The notes below the pieces were generated by a model that saw only the letters and a list, made by a program, of their open reading frames with translations, had not been told where the DNA came from and did not search any database. Positions 43,070-53,410 of a DNA stretch of 64,000 nt are shown one piece after another. Each line of letters starts with the position of its first letter. Positions within the stretch are counted from its first letter, which is position 1. The position numbers and the translations under genes are program-made. This DNA comes from Halioglobus sp. (GTDB lineage: Bacteria; Pseudomonadota; Gammaproteobacteria; Pseudomonadales; Halieaceae): contig PABK01000033.1 in NCBI GenBank assembly GCA_002699145.1, forward strand, positions 41,902 through 105,901, written 5' to 3'.

Positions 43070-45925
43070 CTAACGGCCCCAGGGCATTTCGCCCAGGGCC
43101 TCGTCGATAAATTTCTCCAGCTGCTCCAGGTGCAGCGCCATGTAGCCGGCCGCCGGCGCCGCCGAGGAGTCACGCCCCACGTAACGCAGGTAGACGTCGA
43201 CCTTGTGCCGGTGAATGACCCGCCGCATATGGTGCTGGCTGGCGTACCAGGCGCCCTGGTTCATGGGTTCTTCCTGGCACCAGACTGCGTCAACAATATT
43301 GGGGTACGCGGCGAGTATCGCCAGCAATTCCTCTTCCGGGAACGGGTAGAGCTGCTCCAGGCGGATGATGGCGATGTTGTCCAGTTCCCGTTCGCGGCGC
43401 GCGGCGCGCAGGTCGTAGTACACCTTGCCCGAGCACAGGATAACCCGCTCCACGGCCGCCGGGTCGAGATCGTCGGTCTCGTCCAGGACATTGTAGAAAC
43501 GTCCCTCGGCCAGTTCCTCGATCGTCGAGATGGCTTCCTTGTGACGCAACAGGCTCTTCGGCGACATCACCACCAGCGGTTTGCGCAGCGGCCTGATGGC
43601 CTGGCGGCGCAGCATGTGGAAGACCTGGGCGGGCGTGGTCGGCACGCACACCTGGATATTGTGCTCCGCGCACAGCTGCATGAAGCGTTCCAGGCGCGCC
43701 GACGAGTGCTCCGGCCCCTGGCCCTCGTACCCGTGGGGCAGCAGCATGGTCAGTCCGCACAGGCGCAGCCACTTGTGCTCCCCACTGGTGATGAACTGGT
43801 CGATCACCACCTGGGCGCCGTTGGCGAAGTCGCCGAACTGGGCTTCCCAGATGACCAGGCCCTGGGGACGGGTCGTGGCGTAGCCGTACTCGAAGGCCAG
43901 CACCGCCTCCTCGGACAGCAGCGAATCGTAAATGACGAAGGACGCCGGGTCGTCGCCCACGTGCTGCAGCGGAATCCACTGTTCGCCGGTCTTCTGGTTG
44001 TGCAGCACCGCGTGGCGGTGCGAGAAAGTGCCGCGGCCCACGTCCTGGCCGGTGATCCGCACGGGGTAGCCCGCCTGCAACAGGCTCGCGTAGGCGAGGT
44101 TTTCCGCGAAGCCCCAGTTCACCGCCATGGCCCCGGCGGCCATCTTGCGCCGGTCCTCAAGAATTTTCGCCACCTGCCGCTGCAGCGGGAAATTGTCCGG
44201 CGGCGTGTTGCTGTCCTGTCCCAGGGCCTGCAGGTCGTGCAGTTCCACGCTGGTGTCGCAGGCCATGTCCCACTGGTGGCCCAGGTAAGGCGACCAGTCC
44301 ACGAACAGGCTTTCGTTGGGCTTGCTGACCAGGCTGCTCACCAGCAGTTCGCCGCGATCCAGGGCATCGCGGTAGCCGTCCACCAGACTGCTGACGGCCT
44401 CCTCCGTGGTGACCCCCTGGGAGACCAGCCGCTCGGTGTACAGCTCGCGCGTGGTCGGGTGCTGGCGAATTTTTTCGTACATCAACGGCTGGGTAACCGA
44501 GGGCTCGTCCGCCTCGTTGTGGCCGCGGCGCCGGTAGCAGATGAGGTCGATGACCACGTCCTTGCGGAACTCGGTGCGATAGTCGATCGCCATCTGGGTG
44601 ACGAACAGCACTGCCTCGGGGTCGTCGGCGTTGACGTGGAAGATCGGCGCCTGGACCATCTTGGCGATGTCCGTGCAGTACTCCGTGGAACGGGCGTCGT
44701 CGCGGCGGTTGGTGGTAAAGCCCACCTGGTTGTTGATCACGATGTGCACCGTGCCGCCCGTCTTGTAGGCGCGGGTCTGGGACATCTGGAAGGTCTCCAT
44801 GACCACGCCCTGGCCGGCGAACGCCGCATCGCCGTGCACCACGATGGGCACCACGCGCTCCCCGGTCTGGTCGTTGCGGCGCTCCTGCCGCGCGCGCACC
44901 GAGCCCTCCACGACGGGGGCGACGATTTCCAGGTGCGAGGGGTTGAACGCCAGCGCCAGGTGCACCTCGCCGCCGGGGGTCATGACATTGGAGGAGAAAC
45001 CCTGGTGATACTTCACGTCACCGGAGCTGGAGTACTCCGCACGACCCTCGAATTCGGCGAACAGCTCCTCGGGATTCTTGCCCAGGATGTTGATGAGCAC
45101 ATTGAGCCGCCCGCGGTGCGCCATGCCGATGACGATTTCCTGCGCCCCGTAGCCCCCGCAGCGCTGCACCATCTCCGACAGCATGGGGATCAGGCTCTCG
45201 CCGCCCTCGAGACCAAAACGCTTGGTGCCCGGGTACTTGCTGCCCAGTGATTTCTCCAGGCCCTCGGCCTTGATCAGGCGGCGCAACAACTGCATGCGGA
45301 TCTCGCGCCCGAAGTCCGGCGCCGAACGCACCGACTCCATGCGCTGCATGATCCAGTGCCGCTGCGAGGTGTCGGTGATGTGCATGAACTCGGCGCCGAT
45401 GGTGCCGCAGTAGGTCTTCTCCAACGCCTCGTGAATCTCGCCCAGCGTGGCGTCGGCCTTGCCGATGTGCAGGCTGCCGGTCTGGAATACCGTGTCGAAG
45501 TCCGCCGGTGACAGCTGGTGGAAGCCCAGTTCCAGATCCGGCACCTCCTCCCGCTCGGCCAGGCGCAACGGGTCGAGGTCGGCTTTCTGGTGGCCGCGCT
45601 GGCGGTAGGCCGAAATCAGCTGCACCACGCGCACCTGCTTGCGCTCGTACTCGGTCGCCTGGGAGTCGTGCTGCACCGTCGCCTCGGTGCGCACGCGCAT
45701 CTTGCTGATCTGCGCGAAGCGCTCGCGGATCACCGAGTGCGGCACATCCTCGATCTGCAGGATGTCCGACTCGACCATCGGCAGCTTGTCAAAGTACTCG
45801 CGCCACTGTTCCGGCACACCGTTGGGGTCTTTCAGGTAGGATTCGTAGAGGTCTTCCACGTAGGTGGCGTTGCCCCCGGCAATGTGGGAACTCTGCCACA
45901 ACGCTTCCATGGAATTTTCTGGCAT
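43070..45925 (-). CDS. sucA: 2-oxoglutarate dehydrogenase E1
   Basis: 951 residues from the ATG giving MPENSMEALWQSSHIAGGNATYVEDLYESYLKDP; the longer track start precedes the conserved region. It is the ThDP-dependent decarboxylating subunit. Landmarks: GMAHRGRLNVLINILGK, HGDAAFAGQGVVMETFQMSQ (ThDP/Mg region), INNQVGFTTNRRDDARSTEYCTDIAKM, IDLICYRRRGHNEADEPSVTQP, and late LLPHGYEGQGPEHSSARLERFMQLC. It is normal family length and followed after 15 bp by sucB. Confidence 0.97.
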   Translation of the reverse strand: MPENSMEALWQSSHIAGGNATYVEDLYESYLKDPNGVPEQWREYFDKLPMVESDILQIEDVPHSVIRERFAQISKMRVRTEATVQHDSQATEYERKQVRVVQLISAYRQRGHQKADLDPLRLAEREEVPDLELGFHQLSPADFDTVFQTGSLHIGKADATLGEIHEALEKTYCGTIGAEFMHITDTSQRHWIMQRMESVRSAPDFGREIRMQLLRRLIKAEGLEKSLGSKYPGTKRFGLEGGESLIPMLSEMVQRCGGYGAQEIVIGMAHRGRLNVLINILGKNPEELFAEFEGRAEYSSSGDVKYHQGFSSNVMTPGGEVHLALAFNPSHLEIVAPVVEGSVRARQERRNDQTGERVVPIVVHGDAAFAGQGVVMETFQMSQTRAYKTGGTVHIVINNQVGFTTNRRDDARSTEYCTDIAKMVQAPIFHVNADDPEAVLFVTQMAIDYRTEFRKDVVIDLICYRRRGHNEADEPSVTQPLMYEKIRQHPTTRELYTERLVSQGVTTEEAVSSLVDGYRDALDRGELLVSSLVSKPNESLFVDWSPYLGHQWDMACDTSVELHDLQALGQDSNTPPDNFPLQRQVAKILEDRRKMAAGAMAVNWGFAENLAYASLLQAGYPVRITGQDVGRGTFSHRHAVLHNQKTGEQWIPLQHVGDDPASFVIYDSLLSEEAVLAFEYGYATTRPQGLVIWEAQFGDFANGAQVVIDQFITSGEHKWLRLCGLTMLLPHGYEGQGPEHSSARLERFMQLCAEHNIQVCVPTTPAQVFHMLRRQAIRPLRKPLVVMSPKSLLRHKEAISTIEELAEGRFYNVLDETDDLDPAAVERVILCSGKVYYDLRAARRERELDNIAIIRLEQLYPFPEEELLAILAAYPNIVDAVWCQEEPMNQGAWYASQHHMRRVIHRHKVDVYLRYVGRDSSAAPAAGYMALHLEQLEKFIDEALGEMPWGR

Positions 45926-46086
45926 GGTGTCCCCTCGGGGCACTGGACGGACCTTCGCTCGCCTGCGAGCGCTCAGGGTAGCAACGGTATGTGACGCCTG
46001 CCTGACACGGACAGCGGGCCGCGTCACGAAGACCGAAAACTACATTAAAACTATGAAATACAATACGTTACTGAATATACCTAATG

Positions 46087-46791
46087 TTACGTGGCACGTG
46101 CCAGCAGCATGTTGCGAATGTGCCCGATAGCGCGCGTCGGGTTCAATCCCTTGGGACATACATTGACACAATTCTGGATGCCATGACAGCGGAAGACGCT
46201 GAACGGGTCATCCAGCTTCGACAGCCGCGCATCGGTAGCCGTATCGCGTGAGTCGGCCAGGAAGCGGTAGGCCTGCAACAGGCCGGCCGGGCCGATGAAG
46301 CGGTCGGGGTTCCACCAGAAGGAGGGGCAGGAAGTGGAACAGCAGGCGCACAGGATGCACTCGTACAGGCCGTCGAGCCTGGCGCGATCCTCGGGGGACT
46401 GCAGGCGCTCGATGGCCGGCGCGGGCGTGTCGTTCTGCAGGTACGGCTCGATTTTCTCGTACTGCGCGTAGAACAGGCTCATGTCGACCACCAGGTCGCG
46501 GATGACCGGCAGTCCCGGCAGGGGCCGCAACACCAGCTTGTTGTCACTGACACGCTCGGACAGGGGCGTGATGCAGGCGAGGCCGTTGACCCCGTTCATG
46601 TTTACGCCGTCGGAGCCACACACGCCCTCACGGCAGGAGCGGCGGTAGGAGAAGGTTGCGTCCTGCGCCTTGATCATCTCCATCACGTCGAGCACCATCA
46701 GGTCCTTGCCGCCGGTGTCGACCTGGACCTCCTGCATGTACGGTTCAGAATCCGTCTCGGGGTTGTAGCGGTAGATACTTACTTGCAACAT
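46087..46791 (-). CDS. sdhB: succinate dehydrogenase iron-sulfur subunit
   Basis: 234 residues with three cluster-binding sites: CREGVCGSDGVNMNG (2Fe-2S), CILCACCSTSCPSFWW (4Fe-4S) and CHGIQNCVNVCPKGLNP (3Fe-4S). It carries electrons from the flavin of SdhA toward the quinone site in SdhCD. It starts 12 bp after sdhA, in the order C-D-A-B. The 160-bp gap to sucA (45926-46086) shows no strong terminator, so read-through is likely. Confidence 0.97.
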   Translation of the reverse strand: MLQVSIYRYNPETDSEPYMQEVQVDTGGKDLMVLDVMEMIKAQDATFSYRRSCREGVCGSDGVNMNGVNGLACITPLSERVSDNKLVLRPLPGLPVIRDLVVDMSLFYAQYEKIEPYLQNDTPAPAIERLQSPEDRARLDGLYECILCACCSTSCPSFWWNPDRFIGPAGLLQAYRFLADSRDTATDARLSKLDDPFSVFRCHGIQNCVNVCPKGLNPTRAIGHIRNMLLARAT

Positions 46792-46803
46792 GTGTCTGGC
46801 CCC

Positions 46804-48576
46804 TTAATAAGTGCGCACTTTAGGCTGGAACGTGTCCACCGTGGTCGGCTCGAAGTTCACATCGCGCTTGCCCACACGCTTGTCGAGCGGAAAATAGACG
46901 GAGTGGCACAGCCAGTTTTCGTCGTCACGCTCCTCGTAGTCCTCCCGCGCATGGGCGCCGCGGCTCTCCTTGCGCTCCTCCGCCGTGATGGCGGTAGCCT
47001 CGGCGACTTCGAGCAGGTTCTGCAGTTCCAGCGCCTCGATACGCGCGGTGTTGAACGCCATGCTCTTGTCGGTCAGGTGCACACCCTTGATGCGCTCGCG
47101 CAGGTCGGCCAGCTTGGTGATGCCCTCCTGCATGAACTCGCCCTTGCGGAATACGCCGAAGTGGTTCTGCATCACGTTTTGCAGTTCCTTGCGCAGCTCC
47201 GCGGTACTCTCGCCCCCGGTGGACTCGTTGAGACGCGTGAGCGTCGCGCTGGCCTGCTCCACATCGGATTCCGACGCGTCGCGCATGTCGATACCCTCGC
47301 GCAGGGCGCGTTCGATGAACAGCCCGGAGGCGCGGCCGAACACCACCAGGTCCAGCAGCGAGTTGCCGCCGAGCCGGTTGGCGCCGTGCACCGAGACGCA
47401 GGCCACCTCGCCGCAGGCGTAGAGGCCGGGAATAATCTGGTCGACGCCGTTTTCGTCCTGGGTCAGCGCCTGGCCGTGTACGTTGGTCGGGATACCTCCC
47501 ATCATGTAGTGGCAGGTGGGCACCACCGGGATGGGCTCCTTGACCGGGTCGGCGTGAGCGAAGGTGCGCGACAGTTCGCAGATGCCCGGCAGGCGGCTCT
47601 CCAGCACTTCCTCACCCAGGTGGTCCAGTTTCAGGTACACGTGGTCGCCTTCCGGCCCGCAGCCGCGGCCCTCGAGTATTTCCAGCACCATCGAGCGCGC
47701 CACGACATCGCGGCCGGCCAGATCCTTCGCGTTGGGCGCATAGCGCTCCATGAAGCGCTCGCCGTCCTTGTTGATCAGGTAACCGCCCTCGCCGCGACAA
47801 CCCTCGGTGACCAGAGTGCCCGCACCGTGAATGCCGGTGGGATGGAACTGCCACATCTCGATATCCTGCACCGGGAAGCCCGCACGCAGCGCCATGCCCA
47901 CGCCGTCACCCGTGTTGATGTGGGCGTTGGTGGTGGAGGCGTAGATGCGACCGGCGCCGCCGGTGGCGAACACGGTGGCCCTGGATTTGACGTACACCGT
48001 CTCGCCGGTCTCGATACAGATGGCGATGACGCCGACCACGGCGCCGTCCTGGTTCTTCACCAGGTCCACGGCGAACCACTCGTTGAAGAATACCGTGTTG
48101 TTCTTCATGTTGCCCTGGTACAGGGTGTGCAGCAGCGCGTGCCCGGTGCGGTCCGCCGCGGCGCAGGTGCGCGCCGCCTGGCCGCCCTCGCCGTAATTTT
48201 TCGACTGTCCGCCGAAGGGCCGCTGGTAGATGCGGCCCTCCTCGGTGCGCGAGAACGGCAGCCCCATGTGTTCGAGTTCGAACACCGCCTCGGGGCCTAC
48301 GGAACACATATATTCGATAGCGTCCTGGTCACCGATATAGTCGGAACCCTTGACCGTGTCGTACATGTGCCAGCGCCAGTCGTCCTGGGGGTCCGCCGAG
48401 GCGATGGCGCAGGTGATGCCGCCCTGGGCCGATACCGTGTGCGAGCGGGTGGGAAATACCTTGGAAATGACCGCAGTCTTGTAGCCGGATTGGGCCAGTT
48501 GCAGTGCGGCGCGCATGCCCGCGCCACCACCGCCGACGATAACGCCGTCAAATGAAAGAGTTCGAAGAGCCGCCAT
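46804..48576 (-). CDS. sdhA: succinate dehydrogenase flavoprotein subunit
   Basis: 590 residues, oxidising succinate to fumarate. FAD site [20 protein letters not shown], then [14 protein letters not shown] with the histidine that binds FAD covalently, [36 protein letters not shown] and the terminal [23 protein letters not shown] segment. Family length and all active-site regions are intact. Confidence 0.97.
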   Translation of the reverse strand: MAALRTLSFDGVIVGGGGAGMRAALQLAQSGYKTAVISKVFPTRSHTVSAQGGITCAIASADPQDDWRWHMYDTVKGSDYIGDQDAIEYMCSVGPEAVFELEHMGLPFSRTEEGRIYQRPFGGQSKNYGEGGQAARTCAAADRTGHALLHTLYQGNMKNNTVFFNEWFAVDLVKNQDGAVVGVIAICIETGETVYVKSRATVFATGGAGRIYASTTNAHINTGDGVGMALRAGFPVQDIEMWQFHPTGIHGAGTLVTEGCRGEGGYLINKDGERFMERYAPNAKDLAGRDVVARSMVLEILEGRGCGPEGDHVYLKLDHLGEEVLESRLPGICELSRTFAHADPVKEPIPVVPTCHYMMGGIPTNVHGQALTQDENGVDQIIPGLYACGEVACVSVHGANRLGGNSLLDLVVFGRASGLFIERALREGIDMRDASESDVEQASATLTRLNESTGGESTAELRKELQNVMQNHFGVFRKGEFMQEGITKLADLRERIKGVHLTDKSMAFNTARIEALELQNLLEVAEATAITAEERKESRGAHAREDYEERDDENWLCHSVYFPLDKRVGKRDVNFEPTTVDTFQPKVRTY

Positions 48577-48582
48577 GTGATA

Positions 48583-48942
48583 TTAACCCCAGAGGATCTG
48601 GATGCCCCAGATCACGTAAACAAAAACAACCAGGCTGCAAGCGATCTGGAAAGCCAGGCGCAACACGTTGCCCACAGGCCCCATGAGGCGCTGGGTGAGA
48701 TAGTCGGTGCCTACCGACCACATGCCGATCCAGGCATGCGCCGCCAGGGAGAGAATGGCCAGCAGCGTGAAAATTTTCATGGCGGTGTGTTCGAACATCG
48801 CCTTCCAGCTAGCGTAGTCGACCCCGCCCAGCAGGCTGGCGCCCACGCACAGGAACCAGGCCAGCAGGATGACGCCGCTGACACGCTGCACCAGCCAGTC
48901 GGACAGGCCTGAACGGCCAAAACTCGTAACTGCAGTTACCAT
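48583..48942 (-). CDS. sdhD: succinate dehydrogenase membrane anchor subunit D
   Basis: 119 residues from the ATG at 48942 (MVTAVTSFGRSGLSDWL), which has GGGGGT a few bases upstream; the track used a GTG two codons earlier. Three transmembrane helices: SGVILLAWFLCVGASLLGG, IFTLLAILSLAAHAWIGMWSV and LAFQIACSLVVFVYVIWGI. The heme-ligand/quinone region near AHAWIGMWSVGTDYL is typical for SdhD. It overlaps the end of sdhC. Confidence 0.93.
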   Translation of the reverse strand: MVTAVTSFGRSGLSDWLVQRVSGVILLAWFLCVGASLLGGVDYASWKAMFEHTAMKIFTLLAILSLAAHAWIGMWSVGTDYLTQRLMGPVGNVLRLAFQIACSLVVFVYVIWGIQILWG

Positions 48943-49310
48943 ATCCACACCCCCGCCAGCAGCACCAGCACCACGGTGAGGCCGATGACCAGTTTCGAGC
49001 CGCGCACACCGCCCTCCATACTCTCACCAATACCGAAATCCATGATCAGGTGCTTGATGCCCGCCAGGGAGTGGTAGATGAGCGCCGCCAGTACACCCCA
49101 GGTTACCAGCTTGGCCAGCGGACTGGAGAGCACGCTCTCCACCTGGTCGAAGCCTTCCGGCCCGCTCAGGCTGGTGTCCAGGGCCCACATGAAGATGAGC
49201 ATGCCGACAAACAGCACCACGCCGGTGGCGCGATGGGTAATGGACGTCCACGCGGTAATCGGGAGCCGCATGGTACCGATGTCCAGATTGACAGGACGAT
49301 TGTCTTTCAC
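48936..49310 (-). CDS. sdhC: succinate dehydrogenase cytochrome b556 subunit C
   Basis: 124 residues from the GTG giving VKDNRPVNLDIGTMRLPITAW; the upstream track residues lie in the promoter region. Three transmembrane helices and the SITHRATGVVLFVGMLIFMWALD motif with the quinone-site Ser/Arg, and HSLAGIKHLIMDFG with the heme-ligand His, match the family. It is the first gene of the long sdh-suc series and is divergent from gltA. Confidence 0.93.
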   Translation of the reverse strand: MKDNRPVNLDIGTMRLPITAWTSITHRATGVVLFVGMLIFMWALDTSLSGPEGFDQVESVLSSPLAKLVTWGVLAALIYHSLAGIKHLIMDFGIGESMEGGVRGSKLVIGLTVVLVLLAGVWIW

Positions 49311-49535
49311 AGTATGGGTACCACCGTAGTGAATAATAGTGATCCGCCCACCAGGGGCGGTTGATCGGTCGTCGCAGCGCGGCCCGGCCGCCCGGCAATC
49401 GCCAGCAAAATCGCGCGGAATTATAGGCACTTACCACGATAATTACAATCGGGTAACACGCCATGGCCTGCACCGACAAGGTGCGGCGAACGCTATGGCA
49501 GGGCTTTGCAGGGCCACGCTAAGCGCCCGTTTCAA

Positions 49536-49563
49536 TTGACAAAAATCTCCGAAACTTTATAGT
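49536..49563 (+). promoter_or_regulatory. sigma-70-type promoter of gltA
   Basis: TTGACA (49536-49541), a 16-bp spacer and TATAGT (49558-49563) lie 35 bp before the gltA ATG, a close match to the vegetative consensus. It is in the 288-bp divergent gap shared with sdhC. Confidence 0.8.
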
Positions 49564-49598
49564 GAAACCCCCATTAGAAGTGCTACCCAGGACACCCC

Positions 49599-50888
49599 AT
49601 GAGCGACACCAAGGCCACCCTGACCATTGACGGGCGCGAAGGCGCCATTGAACTGCCAATCTACTCCGGCAGCCTGGGGCCGGACGTCGTCGATGTCGGC
49701 GGTCTCACCGGCCAGGGCATGTTTACCTACGACCCGGGCTTTGTCTCCACCGCCGCCTGCGAATCCCAGATCACCTATATCGACGGCGGCAAGGGCATCC
49801 TGCTGCACCGGGGTTATCCCATCGACCAGCTCGCCGAACAGTCGGATTACCTGGAGACCTGTTACCTGCTCCTGTACGGCGAGCTGCCCAACGCTGCCGA
49901 GAAGGAACGCTTTGTCGGCACCGTACACCGGCACACCATGGTCAACGAACAGATTCGCACCTTCTACAACGGCTTCCGCCGCGACGCCCATCCCATGGCG
50001 ATCATGTGTGGTGTGGTCGGCGCGCTGTCGGCCTTCTACCACGATTCCCTGGATATCTCCGATGAACAGCACCGTCAGGTCGCCGCGTTCCGCCTGATCG
50101 CCAAGATGCCGACCCTGGCCGCCATGAGTTACAAGTTCTCCATCGGTGCGCCTTTCATGTACCCGGACAACAGCCTGAACTACGCAGAAAATTTCCTGCA
50201 CATGATGTTCGGGAATCCCTGTGAACCGAGCCAGGTGAGCCCCGTGCTGGCGCGCGCCATGGACCGCATTTTCCTGTTGCACGCGGATCACGAGCAGAAC
50301 GCCTCCACCTCTACCGTGCGCCTGGCCGGCTCCTCCGGCGCCAACCCGTTCGCCTGTATTGCCGCCGGCATTGCCGCCCTGTGGGGCCCTTCCCACGGCG
50401 GCGCCAACGAGGCCGTACTGGAAATGCTCGAGGAAATCGGCGACGTATCGCGCATTGACGAGTTCGTGGCCAGGGCCAAGGACAAGGACGACCCCTTCCG
50501 CCTGATGGGCTTCGGTCACCGCGTGTACAAAAATTTCGACCCGCGCGCCAAGGTCATGAAGCAGGCTGCCGACGAGGTGCTGGAGGAACTGGGCATAGAC
50601 AGCGATCCGCTGCTGGAGATCGCCAAGCGCCTGGAAGAAATCGCGCTGTCCGACGAGTACTTCATCGAGAAAAAACTCTATCCCAACGTGGATTTCTACT
50701 CCGGCATCATCCTCAAGGCGATCGGCATACCCACCAGTATGTTCACCGTAATTTTCGCCGTTGGCCGCACCGTCGGATGGATCGCACACTGGAACGAGAT
50801 GATCAGCGGCAGTTACCGCATCGGGCGTCCGCGCCAGCTTTACACCGGCTACGCCCAGCGCGACTTCGTGCCGCTGGACAAGCGCTGA
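49599..50888 (+). CDS. gltA: citrate synthase, type II
   Basis: 429 residues, the hexameric gammaproteobacterial type with a ~50-residue N-terminal extension before the core. Active-site residues: [16 protein letters not shown] with the first catalytic His, [15 protein letters not shown] with the second, and [17 protein letters not shown] with substrate-binding residues; a late catalytic Asp lies in [15 protein letters not shown]. It condenses oxaloacetate with acetyl-CoA. It has its own promoter and a terminator 25 bp after the stop, and is transcribed away from sdhC. Confidence 0.98.
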   Translation: MSDTKATLTIDGREGAIELPIYSGSLGPDVVDVGGLTGQGMFTYDPGFVSTAACESQITYIDGGKGILLHRGYPIDQLAEQSDYLETCYLLLYGELPNAAEKERFVGTVHRHTMVNEQIRTFYNGFRRDAHPMAIMCGVVGALSAFYHDSLDISDEQHRQVAAFRLIAKMPTLAAMSYKFSIGAPFMYPDNSLNYAENFLHMMFGNPCEPSQVSPVLARAMDRIFLLHADHEQNASTSTVRLAGSSGANPFACIAAGIAALWGPSHGGANEAVLEMLEEIGDVSRIDEFVARAKDKDDPFRLMGFGHRVYKNFDPRAKVMKQAADEVLEELGIDSDPLLEIAKRLEEIALSDEYFIEKKLYPNVDFYSGIILKAIGIPTSMFTVIFAVGRTVGWIAHWNEMISGSYRIGRPRQLYTGYAQRDFVPLDKR

Positions 50889-50909
50889 TAACAGCAGACC
50901 GATAACCCG

Positions 50910-50936
50910 AAAGGCCGCCACGCGGCCTTTTTTGCT
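50910..50936 (+). terminator. intrinsic terminator after gltA
   Basis: AAGGCCGC and GCGGCCTT enclose a 3-base loop, followed by six T. It lies about 22 bp beyond the gltA stop. Confidence 0.9.
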
Positions 50937-50972
50937 CCTTACCGGGAGCCCAGCAAATGGAAAACCACCAGC

Positions 50973-52094
50973 ATGCCAGATGTCGTCATCAGCGGTACCG
51001 GGCTATACACACCTGCCGAATCTATCAGTAACGAGGAACTGGTCGCCTCGTTCAACGCCTATGTCGAGGCCTACAACGCCGCCAACGCGGACGCCATCGC
51101 CGCCGGAGAGCTGCCCCCGCTGCAACCCTCCTCCGCCGAGTTCATCGAAAAGGCCTCCGGCATAAAATCGCGCTACGTGATGAACAAGTCCGGCATCCTG
51201 GACCCGCAGCGTATGGTGCCGGACCTGCCCGAACGGCCGGACCGCGAACCGTCCATCCAGTGCGAGATGGCGGTCGCCGCGGCGCGCGAAGCCATGCAGC
51301 AGGCACGCAAGAGCGCGACGGATATCGACGCGGTGATCGTCGCCGCCTCCAACATGCAGCGCCCCTACCCCGCCATGGCTGTTGAAATACAGGACGCCCT
51401 GGGCATCGACGGCTACGGCTTCGACATGAACGTGGCCTGCTCCTCGGCCACCTTTGCCATCCAGCAGGCACGGGACGCCGTGTTGACCGGCAGCGCATCC
51501 TGCGTGCTGCTGCTCAACCCCGAGATATGCAGCGGCCATCTCAACTTCCGCGACCGCGACTCGCATTTCATCTTTGGCGACGTGTGCACCGCGGTGATCG
51601 TCGAGCGCGCCGGGACGGCCACCGCCGACGAGCAGTTCCTGCTGGTGGACAGCAAGCTGCGCACCATCTACTCAAACAATATCCGCAACAACTTCGGCTT
51701 TCTCAACCGCGCGGACGAAAGCGGGGTCGGCAAGCCCGACAAGCTCTTTGTGCAGGAGGGGCGCAAGGTCTTCAAGGAAGTCTGCCCGGAGGTCGCCAAG
51801 CAGATTTCCACGCAGCTGGACGCACTGGATATCGAACCATCAAGCCTGAAGCGCATGTGGCTGCACCAGGCCAACCTGAGCATGAACCAGTTGATTTCCC
51901 GGCGGGTTCTCGGGCGTGAGGCGAGGCCGGACGAGGCGCCGACGATCCTCGACGAGTACGCCAATACCAGTTCGGCGGGGTCGGTGATCGCCTTCCACAA
52001 GCACCGCGCCGACTTCGCACCCGGCGACATCGGCGTACTGTGCTCTTTCGGCGCCGGCTACAGCATCGGCAGCGTGGTGCTGCGCCGACTCTAG
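50973..52094 (+). CDS. beta-ketoacyl-ACP synthase III-type enzyme
   Basis: 373 residues, a FabH-like thiolase-fold condensing enzyme with an N-terminal insertion (~25-60, [31 protein letters not shown]) absent from E. coli FabH. The catalytic triad is visible: Cys in [13 protein letters not shown], His in LHQANLSMN and Asn in [11 protein letters not shown]. The overall form resembles the Pseudomonas PA3286-type synthases that use medium-chain acyl-CoA; I recall this rather than having compared it. It sits after the gltA terminator, with no other fatty-acid gene in the window. Confidence 0.8.
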   Translation: MPDVVISGTGLYTPAESISNEELVASFNAYVEAYNAANADAIAAGELPPLQPSSAEFIEKASGIKSRYVMNKSGILDPQRMVPDLPERPDREPSIQCEMAVAAAREAMQQARKSATDIDAVIVAASNMQRPYPAMAVEIQDALGIDGYGFDMNVACSSATFAIQQARDAVLTGSASCVLLLNPEICSGHLNFRDRDSHFIFGDVCTAVIVERAGTATADEQFLLVDSKLRTIYSNNIRNNFGFLNRADESGVGKPDKLFVQEGRKVFKEVCPEVAKQISTQLDALDIEPSSLKRMWLHQANLSMNQLISRRVLGREARPDEAPTILDEYANTSSAGSVIAFHKHRADFAPGDIGVLCSFGAGYSIGSVVLRRL

Positions 52095-52115
52095 CGCGCC
52101 ACGCTGCGGCGGCGC

Positions 52116-53177
52116 TCAGGCGCCCAGGATCTCGCGCAGCGCGTCGACCAGGATGGCACACTGCTGCGGCGTGCCAATGCTGATACGCAGGTAATCGTCG
52201 ATGCGCGGCCGCGCAAAATAACGCACCAGCACACCTTTTTCACGCAACGCGCCGAACAGTTCCCCCGCCGGCCGGCACGGGTGGTGCACGAAGAGGAAGT
52301 TGGCGGCGGAGGGTAGTACCTCGAAGCCCATTTGCAGCAGGCTGGCGCGCAGGCTTTCGCGGCTGTCCACGACCGCCCGGCAGGTCTGCTGGAAGTAATC
52401 CTCGTCCTCGAAAGCCGCCAGGGCCACCTCCTCCGCCAACAAGTCCAGCGTGTAGGAATTGAAAGAGTTCTTCACCCTCTCCAGGCCCTCGATCAACGCC
52501 GCATCACCGAGCGCGAAGCCGACCCTCAGGCCGGCCAGCGCGCGCGACTTGGACAGCGTCTGCACGACCAACAGGTTGTCGAAGTCCCGCACCAGGGAGA
52601 CGGCCGATTCGCCGCCGAAGTCGATGTACGCCTCATCCACCACGACCACGCAGTCTCGATGGCGCGCCAACAGCTCACGCAGCGCCGGCAGGCCCAGCAA
52701 CAACCCGGTTGGCGCATTGGGATTGGGCAGGATGATGCCGCCACAGTCGGCGGGGAAGGCGGCGGGGTCGATAGCCAGGTCCGAGCTCACCGGCACCTCG
52801 CGGACGTCGATGCCGCACAGTTCACTCCACACCGGGTAGAAACTGTAGGTCACATCGGGAAAGCACAGCGGCCCCGAGTGCTTGAGCAGGCCCAGGAAGG
52901 CGAAGGCCAGCACCTCGTCGGAGCCGTTGCCGACGAACACCTGCTGCGGCTGCAGCCCGTTGCGCGCGGCGATGGCGCGGCGCAGGCGCGCCGAGTCCGG
53001 GTCCGGGTAGAGCCGCAGGCGCTGCACGTCCAGCGCCGCCAGGGCGCGCCCCACCGCCGGCGACGGCGGGTAGGGGTTCTCATTGGTATTGAGCTTGACC
53101 AGGGGCTCGTCCACCGGCTGTTCGCCGGGTACGTAGGGGGTCAGGCCCCGGGCCAGTTCACTCCAGAAACGGCTCAT
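52116..53177 (-). CDS. hisC: histidinol-phosphate aminotransferase
   Basis: 353 residues, a PLP-dependent fold-type I aminotransferase acting in histidine synthesis. Features: LNTNENPYPPSPAVGRALAAL at the start, VGNGSDEVLAFAFLGLL, VVDEAYIDFGG (Asp/Tyr that bind PLP), and QTLSKSRALAGLRVGFALG with the Schiff-base Lys in SKS. Family length. It is convergent with the FabH-like gene and upstream of no other his gene in the window. Confidence 0.93.
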   Translation of the reverse strand: MSRFWSELARGLTPYVPGEQPVDEPLVKLNTNENPYPPSPAVGRALAALDVQRLRLYPDPDSARLRRAIAARNGLQPQQVFVGNGSDEVLAFAFLGLLKHSGPLCFPDVTYSFYPVWSELCGIDVREVPVSSDLAIDPAAFPADCGGIILPNPNAPTGLLLGLPALRELLARHRDCVVVVDEAYIDFGGESAVSLVRDFDNLLVVQTLSKSRALAGLRVGFALGDAALIEGLERVKNSFNSYTLDLLAEEVALAAFEDEDYFQQTCRAVVDSRESLRASLLQMGFEVLPSAANFLFVHHPCRPAGELFGALREKGVLVRYFARPRIDDYLRISIGTPQQCAILVDALREILGA

Positions 53178-53216
53178 TTGTCACCCCATGGGGGCGCGAC
53201 GGGTCCGCCCCGGAAA

Positions 53217-53248
53217 AGGAAAAGCCCGGTACTGGCCCGGGCTTTACG
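53217..53248 (-). terminator. intrinsic terminator after tRNA-Glu
   Basis: On the minus strand AAAGCCCGG and CCGGGCTTT pair around a 7-base loop and are followed by TTCCTTTT. It lies about 5 bp beyond the CCA of the tRNA. Confidence 0.8.
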
Positions 53249-53252
53249 GTTT

Positions 53253-53328
53253 TGGCGTCCCCTAGGGGGTTCGAACCCCTGTTTCTGCCGTGAAAGGGCA
53301 GAGTCCTGGGCCACTAGACGAAGGGGAC
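53253..53328 (-). tRNA. tRNA-Glu(TTC), second copy
   Basis: 76 nt with encoded CCA, the same as the copy at 24536 except for one D-arm base (GGCCCAGG here). Anticodon loop CTTTCAC. It is on the opposite strand from the first copy, about 29 kb away, and is followed by a terminator. Confidence 0.97.
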
Positions 53329-53410
53329 GGGACACGCTGCCGGCTCGTACCGGGAGCGCGCGCCATTTTACCGGCTCGCCCGCCGGATGCAACAACCGCG
53401 TCGTCGCGCC

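Noticed and set aside
42233-45250. 1005-residue plus-strand ORF opposite sucA/sucB
   Set aside because: Shadow of the sucA/sucB codon pattern in GC-rich DNA; it is His/Val/Ala/Gly-rich with no family features, and the other strand is certain.
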